Positions 41,988 through 50,824 of a stretch of DNA of 64,000 bases are shown piece after piece; position 1 is the first letter of the stretch; each line of letters opens with the position of its first letter. The notes under the pieces are model-generated. The model did no database searches. It was given only the letters and a program-made list of their open reading frames with translations, and had not been told where the DNA came from. The DNA lies in contig NZ_JAUDEA010000008.1 of assembly GCF_030372065.1 (NCBI RefSeq), positions 1-64,000 of the forward strand. Direction: 5' to 3'. The DNA is from Thermophilibacter provencensis (GTDB lineage Bacteria > Actinomycetota > Coriobacteriia > Coriobacteriales > Atopobiaceae). A program made the position numbers and the translations under genes.

Positions 41988-44099
41988 CTACTCGCGCAGA
42001 AGCGGGCGCGCGTTGAGCGCCGTGATCGCGAGCGTCGAGGCGTTGTGCAAGTAGGCTGCGGTGGTAAGCGAGATCGCGCCGCCGAGCCCCAGGGCTATGA
42101 GCAGCGTGTTGAACCCCACGATGAGGCGGTAGTCGCGCCGGATGCGGGCCATGAGGCGCTCGGAGAGGTCGCGCGCCGTCACGAGCGCCCCGAGCGAGGG
42201 CTCCGTCACGAGCACGTCGGCCACGGCGCGCGCCACGTCGCTCGCGTCGCCCATCGCGACGGAGACGTCTGCCGCGGCGAGCGCAGGCGAGTCGTTGATG
42301 CCGTCGCCCACCATCATGACCGTGCGGCCCTCCCGGCGAAGCGCCTCGACGTGGGCGCTCTTGCCCTCCGGCAGCACCTGCGCGCGGTACGACGTGAGCC
42401 CGAGCTCCGAGGCCACCCGGCGCGCCGCGGGCTCGGCGTCGCCCGTGAGCATCACGAGCTCGTCCATGCCGCGCCCGCGCAGCTCCCTCACGACCTCGCT
42501 CGCCTCCGCGCGCGGCGGGTCGCTCACGCAGATGGCACCCACCAGGGCGCCGTCGCACGCCACGTAGATCACCGACGCGGCCGGAGCCTCGCGCTCCACG
42601 AGCTCGTCGAGCCCCGCGGGCCGCTCGACGAGCTCGTCCTCAAAGAGGAAGTGGGCGCTGCCGATGAGCACGTCCTTCTCGCCCACGCGCGTGGCGATGC
42701 CGTGCGCCACGATGTAGCGCACCTCCGCATGGAGCTCGCTTTCGTGGGAGAGCCCGCGACGCTCCGCCTCCGCCACGATCGCGCGCGCCATGCTGTGCGG
42801 GAAGTGCTCCTCTATGCAGGCGGCCAGGCGCAGGACCTCGTCCTCGCCGAGGTCCCCGAGGGAGATCACGCGCTCCACGGCGGGTGCGGCGTTGGTGAGC
42901 GTCCCCGTCTTGTCAAAGACCACCGTGTCCGCCGCAGCCATGGCCTCGAGGTACCTGCCGCCGCGCACCACTATGCCGTGGCGGGCGGCCTCGTTCATGG
43001 CGCTCATGACCGCCACCGGCGTGGAGAGCTTGATCGCGCACGAGTAGTCCACCATCAGGACCGACATCGCCGTGCGCAGGTTCCTCGTCACGGCCAGGAT
43101 GCCGAGAAACGCGAGGAAGCTGTACGGCACGATGGCGTCCGCCAGGCGCTCCGCCCTGCCCTGGGCCGAGGCCTTGAGGTCGGAGGACTCCTCCACCATG
43201 CGGGCGATCCGGTCTATGCGCGCGGCGCCGGGGACGGCGGCCACGCGGACGAGCAGGTCGCCGTCGCGCAGCGCGGTGCCGGCGAAGACGGTGGACCCGG
43301 CCTCCTTGCGCACGAGCGCCGCCTCGCCGGTCATCGAGGACTCGTCGAGCTCGCCCACGCCGCCCACGACGGTGCCGTCTACGGGAAGGACACCGCCCTG
43401 CGCGAGGTGGAGCACCATGCCCTCCCGCACGTCCACGGTGGCGATGCGCACGTCCCTGCCGTCGACCACCTGCCAGACGCTCTCCGCGCGCACGACGAGG
43501 CCGTCGCGCAGCGCGAGGCGCGCCCGGGCGTTGACGTGCTCCTCCATGAGGGAGGAGAGGCGCAGGAGAAACGCGATCGTCCCCGCCTCCGAGAAGGACC
43601 TCCGGGAGAGCGCCGCGGCGAGCGCGGCCGCGTCGAGCACCTCGACGGCCATGCGGCCGGAGAGCAGGACCCGAATGCCGCGCAGGATGTGACGTGCGGC
43701 GCGCACGCAGACGAGCGCGACGCGCGCCGGGGCGGGCACGAGCGCGCGGCGGGCGGCGCGCGCGAGCAGGAGGCGCACGACCCTCATCTGAAAGCGGTTG
43801 TTCTCGAGCGCCATCTCGAGCTCCGTCTCGCGCGGGCCAAGCCCGGGCTCCTCGACGGACGGCAGCGCGAGAACGTCAAGCGAGCGCACGGCATCGAGCG
43901 CCGCCGTGCGCGCGGCGGGGTCAGCCGGGTCCGTGCGCAGGAGTATGGAGCCGTTGGCGGCATGCGCCTCCGCGAAGAGGACGCCGGGCACGGCCATGAG
44001 CGAGTGGGAGACCCCGCGAGCCTCGGCCTCGGTCATGAGGTCGCGCCCGCATCGCAGGCGCAGGCGCCCCGGAATCTCCGAGACGATCTCAAAGAGCAT
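41988..44099 (-). CDS. Heavy-metal P-type ATPase with SCAIK motif
   Basis: The 704-residue protein has an N-terminal HMA-like region without CxxC (EIPGRLRLRCG), P1B core motifs TGEA, DKTGTLT (phosphorylated Asp), HP (EEHFPHSM) and GDGINDSPAL. The membrane metal site is DYSCAIKLSTP, in place of the CPC of copper pumps; I associate this variant with Mn, Zn or Fe exporters such as CtpC, but specificity is not settled. The ATG follows the DUF6110 stop by five bases, and the gene is the last of the feo-linked run. Confidence 0.88.
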   Translation of the reverse strand: MLFEIVSEIPGRLRLRCGRDLMTEAEARGVSHSLMAVPGVLFAEAHAANGSILLRTDPADPAARTAALDAVRSLDVLALPSVEEPGLGPRETELEMALENNRFQMRVVRLLLARAARRALVPAPARVALVCVRAARHILRGIRVLLSGRMAVEVLDAAALAAALSRRSFSEAGTIAFLLRLSSLMEEHVNARARLALRDGLVVRAESVWQVVDGRDVRIATVDVREGMVLHLAQGGVLPVDGTVVGGVGELDESSMTGEAALVRKEAGSTVFAGTALRDGDLLVRVAAVPGAARIDRIARMVEESSDLKASAQGRAERLADAIVPYSFLAFLGILAVTRNLRTAMSVLMVDYSCAIKLSTPVAVMSAMNEAARHGIVVRGGRYLEAMAAADTVVFDKTGTLTNAAPAVERVISLGDLGEDEVLRLAACIEEHFPHSMARAIVAEAERRGLSHESELHAEVRYIVAHGIATRVGEKDVLIGSAHFLFEDELVERPAGLDELVEREAPAASVIYVACDGALVGAICVSDPPRAEASEVVRELRGRGMDELVMLTGDAEPAARRVASELGLTSYRAQVLPEGKSAHVEALRREGRTVMMVGDGINDSPALAAADVSVAMGDASDVARAVADVLVTEPSLGALVTARDLSERLMARIRRDYRLIVGFNTLLIALGLGGAISLTTAAYLHNASTLAITALNARPLLRE

Positions 44100-44104
44100 G
44101 GGCC

Positions 44105-44416
44105 TTACGCCTCTGCGGCGGCGCTCTCGGCGTCGACCTGCGCGGTGACCTCTGCCCGGACCTTGCCCTCGAGAGTGGCGAGGCGCTCTGCGACCGCCGC
44201 GTCGATCTTGGCCTGGCGGCGCGCCTCGGCGCAGGCGTCGTTGGCGTCGTCCACGACGGACTGGGCCTCGGCGCTCACGGCGTCGGAGACGCGCATCGCC
44301 GCGGTGGTGGCGGCAACGGCCGCCCTGTGCAGGGTGCCCTTGGCGGCGAGGCCCGCGGTCACACCGGCGAGCGCGGCGCCGCCCAGGGCAAAGAGAACGT
44401 GATGGTGAAGAGACAT
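44105..44416 (-). CDS. DUF6110-like small membrane-associated protein
   Basis: The 103-residue protein starts MSLHHHVLFALGGAALAGV with a Gly/Ala-rich membrane segment, followed by a long charged helix. It resembles DUF6110 proteins that sit directly before this type of P-type ATPase; function unknown, perhaps a partner of the pump. AGGAGGAGCC precedes the ATG. Confidence 0.75.
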   Translation of the reverse strand: MSLHHHVLFALGGAALAGVTAGLAAKGTLHRAAVAATTAAMRVSDAVSAEAQSVVDDANDACAEARRQAKIDAAVAERLATLEGKVRAEVTAQVDAESAAAEA

Positions 44417-44507
44417 GGCTCCTCCTTCGTCTGGCCGTCTTGTCCCCGACAGTATTGTTCCTCTCGGCGCGGAGGTCGACCCGTCGCTCCAAAAGGGCGT
44501 ACCGTGT

Positions 44508-44867
44508 CTAACTTCTCGGAAGGCCGGCGCCCGCGCGCGGGCGGTAGCGCTCCCGGAACGCCGTCGGGCTCAAGCGCAGGCAGCTGGCGAAGGCGCGGGC
44601 GAACTTGGACGCGTTGGCGTAGCCCAGGGCGCGCGCCACGTCCGCCACCGGCAGGTCGGTCCGCGCGAGCAGGCGCGCCGCGGCGATCATGCGGCGGCGG
44701 CGCGCCCACTGGTAGACGGGCATGCCAAACTCCTCGCGGAAGGCCTCCTTGAGGACGGTGGGCGACGTGCCGCACGCCCGGGCGAGCTCGGAGATCGTGG
44801 GGTGGCGGGAGAGGTCGGCGAGAAGGACCTCGCGCGCCCTGCGGGCGACCTCCTCTCGGCCGGGCAT
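44508..44867 (-). CDS. Stand-alone AraC-type DNA-binding protein
   Basis: The 119-residue protein is only a double-HTH AraC domain: ISELARACGTSPTVLKEAFR and VADVARALGYANASKFARAF, ending LSPTAFRERYRP. It has no ligand-binding domain, so its level or a partner must carry the signal. It lies in the feoB-to-ATPase run, 9 bases after the HMA protein gene, and probably regulates metal genes. Confidence 0.87.
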   Translation of the reverse strand: MPGREEVARRAREVLLADLSRHPTISELARACGTSPTVLKEAFREEFGMPVYQWARRRRMIAAARLLARTDLPVADVARALGYANASKFARAFASCLRLSPTAFRERYRPRAGAGLPRS

Positions 44868-44876
44868 CGCGCGCCC

Positions 44877-45242
44877 CTAGCCGGCCACGTGGTAGCCCGC
44901 GGCCTCAACGGCTGCGGAGAGCGCCGCCCGGTCGACGGGGTCCTTCGAGAGGACGCGCACGCGGTCGGGCAGGCTCGCGCGGGCCCACACGCCGCCGATC
45001 GCGTCGAGCGCGGACTCGACCGAGGCCAGGCAGTGCTCGCAGTGCATCCCCTCGACGGTGAGGTCGACCGCGTAGGGGTAGTGGGCCTCGTCGGTGTCGG
45101 CCACCGTCGGGCGCGCGACGTGTGCCTCGTCCCTGCCCGAGCAGCCGCAGCCGCAGCCGCCGCGGCGCAGCGTGCGCACGTAGCGCCCGGCGACCACGAT
45201 CACCGCCATCACCACCACGACGAAGATGATTGCATCTGCCAT
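44877..45242 (-). CDS. Membrane-tethered HMA metallochaperone
   Basis: The 121-residue protein fuses a FeoB-associated-type N-terminus (one membrane helix, about 4-22, then GGCGCGCSG) to a C-terminal HMA domain with the metal-binding VEGMHCEHCLASVE. The HMA domain would sit on the cytoplasmic side and could pass metal between FeoB and the P-type ATPase encoded in the same run. AGGAGACGGCA precedes the ATG. The fusion is unusual; metal identity is unknown. Confidence 0.85.
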   Translation of the reverse strand: MADAIIFVVVVMAVIVVAGRYVRTLRRGGCGCGCSGRDEAHVARPTVADTDEAHYPYAVDLTVEGMHCEHCLASVESALDAIGGVWARASLPDRVRVLSKDPVDRAALSAAVEAAGYHVAG

Positions 45243-45329
45243 TGCCGTCTCCTCCCTCTCGCGAGAAGGGCGCGCCGCCAGCAGGGGTTGCCGACGACGC
45301 GCCCGGATGGTACGAAGGGTGCCTGCCCC

Positions 45330-45410
45330 TTTGTGGGACCCTTTGTTGGTCGGTGGCCCAAAAGTGACCTGTCCTTTTTTGCTGCGAAAACGGACCCGTC
45401 CCCTTTTGGG
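45330..45410. repeat. GGGACC/GGGACGGGTCCG repeat remnant
   Basis: The gap between feoB and the HMA gene contains GCGAAAACGGACCCGTCCCC at 45384, identical to the element at 39263, and CCTTTGTGGGACCC pieces. It lies just past the feoB stop and may attenuate read-through. Confidence 0.65.
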
Positions 45411-48074
45411 TTACGCGAGCTGGGCGAGGACCTTCTCGTCCTTCTCGTCCTGCTTGGGCATCGGGCGCACGATCTGGAAGATCATGCCCGCGAGCAGCAC
45501 GAACGCGACCACCGTCCACAGCCCGAAGCTCCCCAGCACGAAGAGCTCCCAGAGCTGGTTGATGATCAGGCCCACGCACCAGGCGAAGACGCACTGGTAG
45601 CCAATGGCGAACCAGAACCACTTGGGCGAGTCCATCTGCTTGCGGATGGTGCCGATGGCGGCGAAGCACGGCGCGTCGAGCATGTTGAAGGCCACGAAGG
45701 CGCACATCGCACCGACGTGCAGGATGCCGGAGGCGTCGGTGAACATGCCGGCGAAGCCGCTCCACATGGTCACGGAGTTCTCGGTGGCGTCGCCGATGCC
45801 GTAGATGACGCCGAAGGTGGAGACGAGGTTCTCCTTGGCGATCAGCGCGTTGATGGAGGCAGCGGCGGCCTGCCAGCTGTCCGCGCCGAGCGGCGCGAAG
45901 ATCCAGGCGATGGCGTTGCCCACGATGGCGAGCAGCGAGTAGTCGGTGTAGTACTCGGGCACGCCGGGCATGAGCGACATGAAGCCGAAGGAGCCGTCGC
46001 CGCCCTCCCAGTTGGCAAAGCCAAACTCAAGCAGGAACCACACCACCACGGACGCGGCGAAGATGATCGTCGTGGCCTTCTTGAGGTACGCGGAGATGCG
46101 CTCCCACACATGCAGCCACCAGCTCTTAATCGTGGGGAGGTGGTAGTTGGGCAGCTCCATCACAAACGGCGCGGGGTCGCCGGCGAACATCTTGGTCTTC
46201 TTGAGCATGAGCGCGGAGACGATGATGGCGGCAAGGCCCAGGAAGTAGAACATCGGGGCCACCCACCAGGCGTCGGAGCCGCCGATGAGCACGCCCATGA
46301 CCAGGGCGATGATCGGGGTCTTGGCGCCGCACGGGATCATGGTGGTGAGCATGGCCGTCATGCGACGGTCCTTCTCGTTCTCGATGGTCTTGGTGGCCAT
46401 GACGCCGGGCACGCCGCAGCCGGACGAGATGAGCATGGGGATGAAGCTCTTGCCGGAGAGGCCGAAGCGGCGGAACACGCGGTCCATGACGAAGGCCACG
46501 CGGCTCATGTAGCCGCAGTCCTCGAGGAACGCGAGCATCATGAACAGCACGAGCATCTGCGGGATGAAGCCGAGCACCGCGCCGACGCCGGCGACGATGC
46601 CGTCGAGCACGAGCGCCTGGACGAAGTCGGAGGCGCCGGCGGCCACGAGCGCCCCCTCGATGAGCGAGGGGATCGACGGCACGAAGCTGCTGTAGTCATC
46701 GAGTGCCGGCGCGCTCTCCTGCGCCGCGACGGCCTCCTCGAAGTCGGCGGCGGTCACGGTGTCGATGACCGCGAGCTCCTGCCCGTCGGCCAGCACCGGG
46801 TCGCCGTTGGCGTCGATGCGCGTGACGACCTCCTCGTTCGAGTCGAGGAAGTTGCCGTCGCCGTCATGCATCGGGACGTCGGTGGCCACGACGCCGGCAG
46901 CCTCGGCCTCGGCGACGAAGTCGGTGACGACGGCCTGGGCGTCGGCGGCCTCCGGGTCCTCGGCGAGGGTGGCGACCGCGTCGGCGACGCCGTCCGTGCT
47001 CACGCCATCGGCCTCTGCCGCCGCCAGGAAGCCGTCGATCTTGTCGCCGTAGTAGCCGGCGTCATACTCCTCGGTGGCCGTCTCGTAGGCCGCCTGGTCC
47101 GCGGGGTTCCACAGCCAGCCGTCGCCGAAGACGCCGTCGTTGGCCCAGTCGGTGCCCCAGGTTCCCACCGTGGAGACCGCGAGGTAGTACACCACGAACA
47201 TCACGGCCACGAAGATCGGCAGGCCGAGGACGCGGTTGGTGACCACGCGGTCGATCTTCTCGGAAACGCTGAGCTTCTTGGGGGCCTTCTTCACGCAGGC
47301 GCCCATGGTCTCGGCGATCCAGTCGTAGCGGTCGGAGGTGACGATGGACTCGGCATCGTCGTCGCGGCTCTTCTCGACGGCCTTGATGACCTTCTCGGCC
47401 TGGTTGAGCTGCGCTGAGCTGAGGTGCAGCTGCTTTACCGCCTCAGCGTCGCGCTCAAAGACCTTGACCGAGTACCAGCGCGCGAGGTTGGCGTCGCAGC
47501 TGCCGGAGATGATGCCCGCGATCTGCGTGAGCGCATCCTCCACCTCGGGCGAGAAGCACTTGGCGCCCGGCTGGACCTTTCCCGCCTGACCGGCGGACAC
47601 GGCCCTTCTCACCAGCTCGTCGAGGTTGGTGCTGTGCAGCGCCGAGACCTCCACCACCGGCACGCCCAGCGCCGCGGAGAGCTTCTTGGCGTCGATGACG
47701 TCACCGCGCTCCTTGAGCAGGTCGCACATGTTGAGGCCGATGACCACGGGGCGCCCTGCCTCGAGCAGCTGCGTGGTGAGGTAGAGGTTGCGCTCGAGGT
47801 TGGTCACGTCCACGAGGTTGATGATCGCGTCCGGGCGCTCGCCGACGATGTAGTCGCGCGAGACGACCTCCTCGGGCGTGTAGGGTGAGAGCGAGTAGAT
47901 GCCCGGCAGGTCGACGAAGGTGACCGACTTGTCGGCGCGCCAGCTCGCCTGCTTCTTCTCGACGGTGACGCCGGGCCAGTTGCCGACGTAGCCGTTCGAG
48001 CCCGTGAGCTCGTTGAACAGCGTGGTCTTGCCGCAGTTTGGGTTTCCTGCGAGACCGATGGTTGTCTCTGCCAT
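45411..48074 (-). CDS. feoB: Ferrous iron transporter FeoB with large acidic insert
   Basis: The 887-residue protein has the G domain (GNPNCGKTT at 10-18, DLPGIYSLSPYT, NMCD) and the FeoB membrane domain with two gate repeats. Between the first helix (about 286-303) and the next lies an acidic segment of about 150 residues (305-465) rich in Asp, Glu and Ala, predicted outside the membrane. Usual FeoB proteins are 650-780 residues. AAGAAAGGCACGGT precedes the ATG. A perfect GTTAG-N6-CTAAC box is about 100 bases upstream. Confidence 0.93.
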   Translation of the reverse strand: MAETTIGLAGNPNCGKTTLFNELTGSNGYVGNWPGVTVEKKQASWRADKSVTFVDLPGIYSLSPYTPEEVVSRDYIVGERPDAIINLVDVTNLERNLYLTTQLLEAGRPVVIGLNMCDLLKERGDVIDAKKLSAALGVPVVEVSALHSTNLDELVRRAVSAGQAGKVQPGAKCFSPEVEDALTQIAGIISGSCDANLARWYSVKVFERDAEAVKQLHLSSAQLNQAEKVIKAVEKSRDDDAESIVTSDRYDWIAETMGACVKKAPKKLSVSEKIDRVVTNRVLGLPIFVAVMFVVYYLAVSTVGTWGTDWANDGVFGDGWLWNPADQAAYETATEEYDAGYYGDKIDGFLAAAEADGVSTDGVADAVATLAEDPEAADAQAVVTDFVAEAEAAGVVATDVPMHDGDGNFLDSNEEVVTRIDANGDPVLADGQELAVIDTVTAADFEEAVAAQESAPALDDYSSFVPSIPSLIEGALVAAGASDFVQALVLDGIVAGVGAVLGFIPQMLVLFMMLAFLEDCGYMSRVAFVMDRVFRRFGLSGKSFIPMLISSGCGVPGVMATKTIENEKDRRMTAMLTTMIPCGAKTPIIALVMGVLIGGSDAWWVAPMFYFLGLAAIIVSALMLKKTKMFAGDPAPFVMELPNYHLPTIKSWWLHVWERISAYLKKATTIIFAASVVVWFLLEFGFANWEGGDGSFGFMSLMPGVPEYYTDYSLLAIVGNAIAWIFAPLGADSWQAAAASINALIAKENLVSTFGVIYGIGDATENSVTMWSGFAGMFTDASGILHVGAMCAFVAFNMLDAPCFAAIGTIRKQMDSPKWFWFAIGYQCVFAWCVGLIINQLWELFVLGSFGLWTVVAFVLLAGMIFQIVRPMPKQDEKDEKVLAQLA

Positions 48075-48170
48075 ACCGTGCCTTTCTTGTGCGTGCCTCT
48101 GTGTGCCGTGCGCGCTTCTCGCGTGCGCGCCTCTTCGAGTTAGCCAATTGCTACTTGCGTGGTATCACTT

Positions 48171-48186
48171 GTTAGAAATGGCTAAC
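48171..48186. promoter_or_regulatory. GTTAG-N6-CTAAC box before feoB
   Basis: GTTAGAAATGGCTAAC is a perfect dyad in the 176-base gap between feoA and feoB. A degenerate second dyad (GTTAGCCAATTGCTAC) lies at 48139. feoB probably has its own metal-controlled promoter. Confidence 0.7.
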
Positions 48187-48250
48187 TTGTTCGGCGAGAA
48201 AAACGGCCGCTCCCGGCCGTGCCTGCGACCCGCGGGGAGTCCCGCCGCCG

Positions 48251-48490
48251 CTACTCGCCCTGCCTGACGTCGGTGACCTCGACGTACGCTGCCTCGTCCT
48301 TGCGGATGGAGAGCTCGTAGCCGCGCACCGTGATCTCGATGGGGTCGCCGAGCGGGGCCACCTTGCGCACGTACACGCCCGTGCCCTTGGTGAGACCCAT
48401 GTCCATGATGCGGCGCTTGAGCGCTCCGGTGCCCGTGAGCTTGGACACCGTGCAGCTCTCCCCCACCCTCACGTCCTTGAGTGTTGCCAT
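48251..48490 (-). CDS. feoA: FeoA
   Basis: The 79-residue protein is a single FeoA SH3-like domain with RRIMDMGLTKGTGVYV and GDPIEITVRGYELSIRKDEA. FeoA is a cytoplasmic accessory needed for FeoB-dependent iron uptake. GAAGGGAAGGTAC precedes the ATG. It lies between another feoA and feoB. Confidence 0.93.
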   Translation of the reverse strand: MATLKDVRVGESCTVSKLTGTGALKRRIMDMGLTKGTGVYVRKVAPLGDPIEITVRGYELSIRKDEAAYVEVTDVRQGE

Positions 48491-48539
48491 GTACCTTCCC
48501 TTCTTCCGCGACGCCGGGGGATCGGTCCCCTCGCGTCAG

Positions 48540-48773
48540 TTAAAGCATCACGGTGATGTGGTTTGCCATCGTGCGGTTGAGCGCAAGGCGCGCGCCCTTC
48601 ACGCTTACGATGACGTCACCAGCAGCACGCGAGATGACCTTGACCTCCGAGCCCTCAACGAAGCCGAGCTCGGCGAGATGCTGGCGCAGGTCGGCGTCGC
48701 CGCGAACCCGCGTCACGCGCGCCACCTCGTCGGGGCCGACCATCGCCAGCGGGAGCTGTGCAGATGCAGCCAT
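48540..48773 (-). CDS. feoA: FeoA, second copy
   Basis: The 77-residue FeoA domain has LRQHLAELGFVEGSEVKVIS and VSVKGARLALNRTMANHI. It is clearly diverged from the neighbouring FeoA, so the pair may be an old duplication with separate roles. It is the first gene of the feo run. GAGGAGGCTCT precedes the ATG. Confidence 0.92.
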   Translation of the reverse strand: MAASAQLPLAMVGPDEVARVTRVRGDADLRQHLAELGFVEGSEVKVISRAAGDVIVSVKGARLALNRTMANHITVML

Positions 48774-49420
48774 AGAGCCTCCTCAGACCTCTGCGGGTCC
48801 TTCTCGTACCCCTTCGGGCGCTCCCGGGACGCGCTCGGCCGTGTCTGGACGGGCGTTTGCCGCGCTCGACGCGCTTTGTCGCCCCGCGCCGCCGCCTGCC
48901 GCGCTTGGCCGCCCCGGAAGTTACCCTTCACCAACTGAACACAAGTAATATAGGACTAACTCATGGAAACGCAAGGGCCGCTCGCCGATTTTGTAACATT
49001 GGGCGAACTTTTGGGACGCGCAGGCGGCGGCAACAAGCCGTCTGGCCACATCCGGGGCGTCTGACGCCGCGCCGACCACCTGCGTTACGCTTTTGCCGGT
49101 CATGGCACAAAATCTCTCGCGAGCGTTTCGAAATCTTGAGTCATGTCACTGTCCCCTCAAGGAGACGAGCGTCCGTTGCGACCCCCGCACGCCCCTTTTC
49201 AGTGCCGCGGCCCAAAATTCGCAACATTCCGGCCGACCTAAGCCTCCGGAGGGGGGCCGGACAAGTCTCCCTCGATGGCGCGTTGTTTTGTGGTGTAAGA
49301 AGGCCTGCGCCCCCGTCGGTGCCTCCGGGGCGCCGGCCCAGCCCCGCCCCCGTCGACCGCGCGGCGTCACGCTGGGCAAGAAAACGGGAACAAGGTAGAA
49401 AACGCAAGCAGGGAGGCAGC
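48774..49420. other. Divergent gap between feoA and PPK2
   Basis: No gene is supported in these 647 bases, although open frames run through them. The part near 48940 is AT-rich and holds a diverged dyad, GTAATATAGGACTAAC (48945-48960), suited to control feoA. CCCCCGTCGG and GGCCGGAC-type GC-rich segments near 49230-49370 show no clear structure. Confidence 0.5.
48945..48960. promoter_or_regulatory. Diverged GTTAG-N6-CTAAC box before feoA
   Basis: GTAATATAGGACTAAC keeps the CTAAC half and spacing, with mismatches in the left half. It overlaps a TAATAT -10-like sequence. Confidence 0.5.
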
Positions 49421-50311
49421 ATGGACATCCGAGACTTCACCGTGACGGGCGAGAAGAACCTCAAGCTGGAGCGCTTTCCCACCTCGCTCAAGATCGACTC
49501 CGCGCGGCGACCCGAATACGAGCGGACCCTCGCCGACAACAAGGCGCGCATCGAGGCGCTGCAGGACCGCCTCTACGCCGAGGCGCGCGAAAGCGTCATC
49601 ATAATCCTGCAGGCCATGGACGCCGCGGGCAAGGACTCCATGATCCGCCACGTGCTGGGCGGCATCAACCCCACGGGCATCGACGTGCGCAGCTTCAAGC
49701 AGCCCACCAGCGTGGACCGCGCGCACGGGTTTCTCTGGCGCAGCTTCGGCGCGCTGCCGCCGCGCGGCAAGATCGCGGTGTTCAACCGCTCCTACTACGA
49801 GGAGTGCCTGGTCGTGCGCGTGCACGGTCTCTGGCGCAGCTACCAGCTGCCGCGCCGCTGCACGGACATGAGCGAGAGGCGCTACTTCGAGGAGCGCTTC
49901 GAGGACATCCGCGCCTTCGAGCGCTACCTCTGGCGCACCGGCAACCGCGTGGTCAAGGTCTTCCTCAACGTGAGCGCGGACAAGCAGCGCGAGCGGTTCC
50001 TCGAGCGCATAGACGACGACGCCAAGAACTGGAAGTTCTCCGAGAGCGACCTCGCCGAGCGCATGGAGTGGGACCAGTACCAGCGCGCCTACGAGGACAT
50101 GATTGCCGGCACCGCCACCGAGCGGGCGCCCTGGCACGTGATTCCCGCAGACCAGAAGTGGGTCGCGCGCGCGTTGGTCTCGGAGGTGCTGCTTGGCGTG
50201 CTCGAGGACATCGACCCTCACTACCCCGAGCTCCCCCGCAGGGCGCGCGAACGGCTCGCCGACTGCCGGCGCGCCCTCACGGACGGCCCCGCCGCGGACG
50301 TGGACCGCTAG
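49421..50311 (+). CDS. PPK2-family polyphosphate:nucleotide phosphotransferase
   Basis: The 296-residue protein has the PPK2 Walker A MDAAGKDSMIRHVLGG near residue 67, the lid FNRSYYEECLVVRVHG and WKFSESDLAERMEWDQY. PPK2 enzymes move phosphate from polyphosphate to AMP or ADP (or GDP), or the reverse. The HGFLWRSFGALPPRG stretch matches the class that handles AMP and ADP; nucleotide choice is inferred. The ATG at 49421 follows AGGGAGGCAGC. Confidence 0.9.
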   Translation: MDIRDFTVTGEKNLKLERFPTSLKIDSARRPEYERTLADNKARIEALQDRLYAEARESVIIILQAMDAAGKDSMIRHVLGGINPTGIDVRSFKQPTSVDRAHGFLWRSFGALPPRGKIAVFNRSYYEECLVVRVHGLWRSYQLPRRCTDMSERRYFEERFEDIRAFERYLWRTGNRVVKVFLNVSADKQRERFLERIDDDAKNWKFSESDLAERMEWDQYQRAYEDMIAGTATERAPWHVIPADQKWVARALVSEVLLGVLEDIDPHYPELPRRARERLADCRRALTDGPAADVDR

Positions 50312-50824
50312 AGGGCGAGAAGAACGCGGCTTTTGGAGCGGTGCCCGCACGCTCATGACTTCGGACGTTGCTTCCATCGCGTGTCCCCTCCCCCAGTGCC
50401 GCGTCTCTATCCCTTGCCCGGAGCATAGCAGCGTGACCGGACATAAAAAGAACATATGTTTCTGCTGAGACACGTCCCTTGCCGCGCGTCAGGCGGCCGG
50501 GGGAACATTGCCCACGGGTCTACTATTCGTTTATTTTCTTGTGCTGGGCAAGGCCGACAAACGTGGGCCCGGTGCTAAATCTCATGTATACGTCAATAAC
50601 GAGATGGGAGGGGCTTTGATAAAATATAAACGCGAAACAGTTTGTTCTTCTCGCCTATTCGCATTTCGTACACATACATAAAAATAAAATATTAGACCCC
50701 GGGCCCTAATTGGCGCCCTGTGGAAAATACCCAACTGACGGCATGCCAAGAGCACGAAAGCGGCGCCACGGCCCCACAGGCAACTTGGCACAGGGCCCGG
50801 CGCCATCGCCCGGCGCCGGCAGCG
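50312..50824. other. AT-rich gap between convergent genes
   Basis: This 513-base gap has no convincing gene. Positions about 50500-50720 are strikingly AT-rich for this genome, with TTGATAAAATATAAACGCG at 50618 and AAAATAAAATATTAGACC at 50681. Promoter-like sequence between two gene ends suggests an unrecognised small RNA or a foreign remnant. Confidence 0.5.

Noticed and set aside
41927-44402. Extension of the ABC protein to 1419 residues
   Set aside because: The added part is antisense to the P-type ATPase; the natural C-terminus is found one frame away at 41926.
44415-47417. A 1000-codon plus-strand reading frame antisense to feoB and the metal genes
   Set aside because: It has low-complexity Arg/His/Glu composition typical of an antisense frame in GC-rich DNA, and the opposite strand holds clear FeoB, HMA and AraC genes.
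50582-50806. Small frame in the AT-rich gap
   Set aside because: It lacks a ribosome site and a plausible protein composition.
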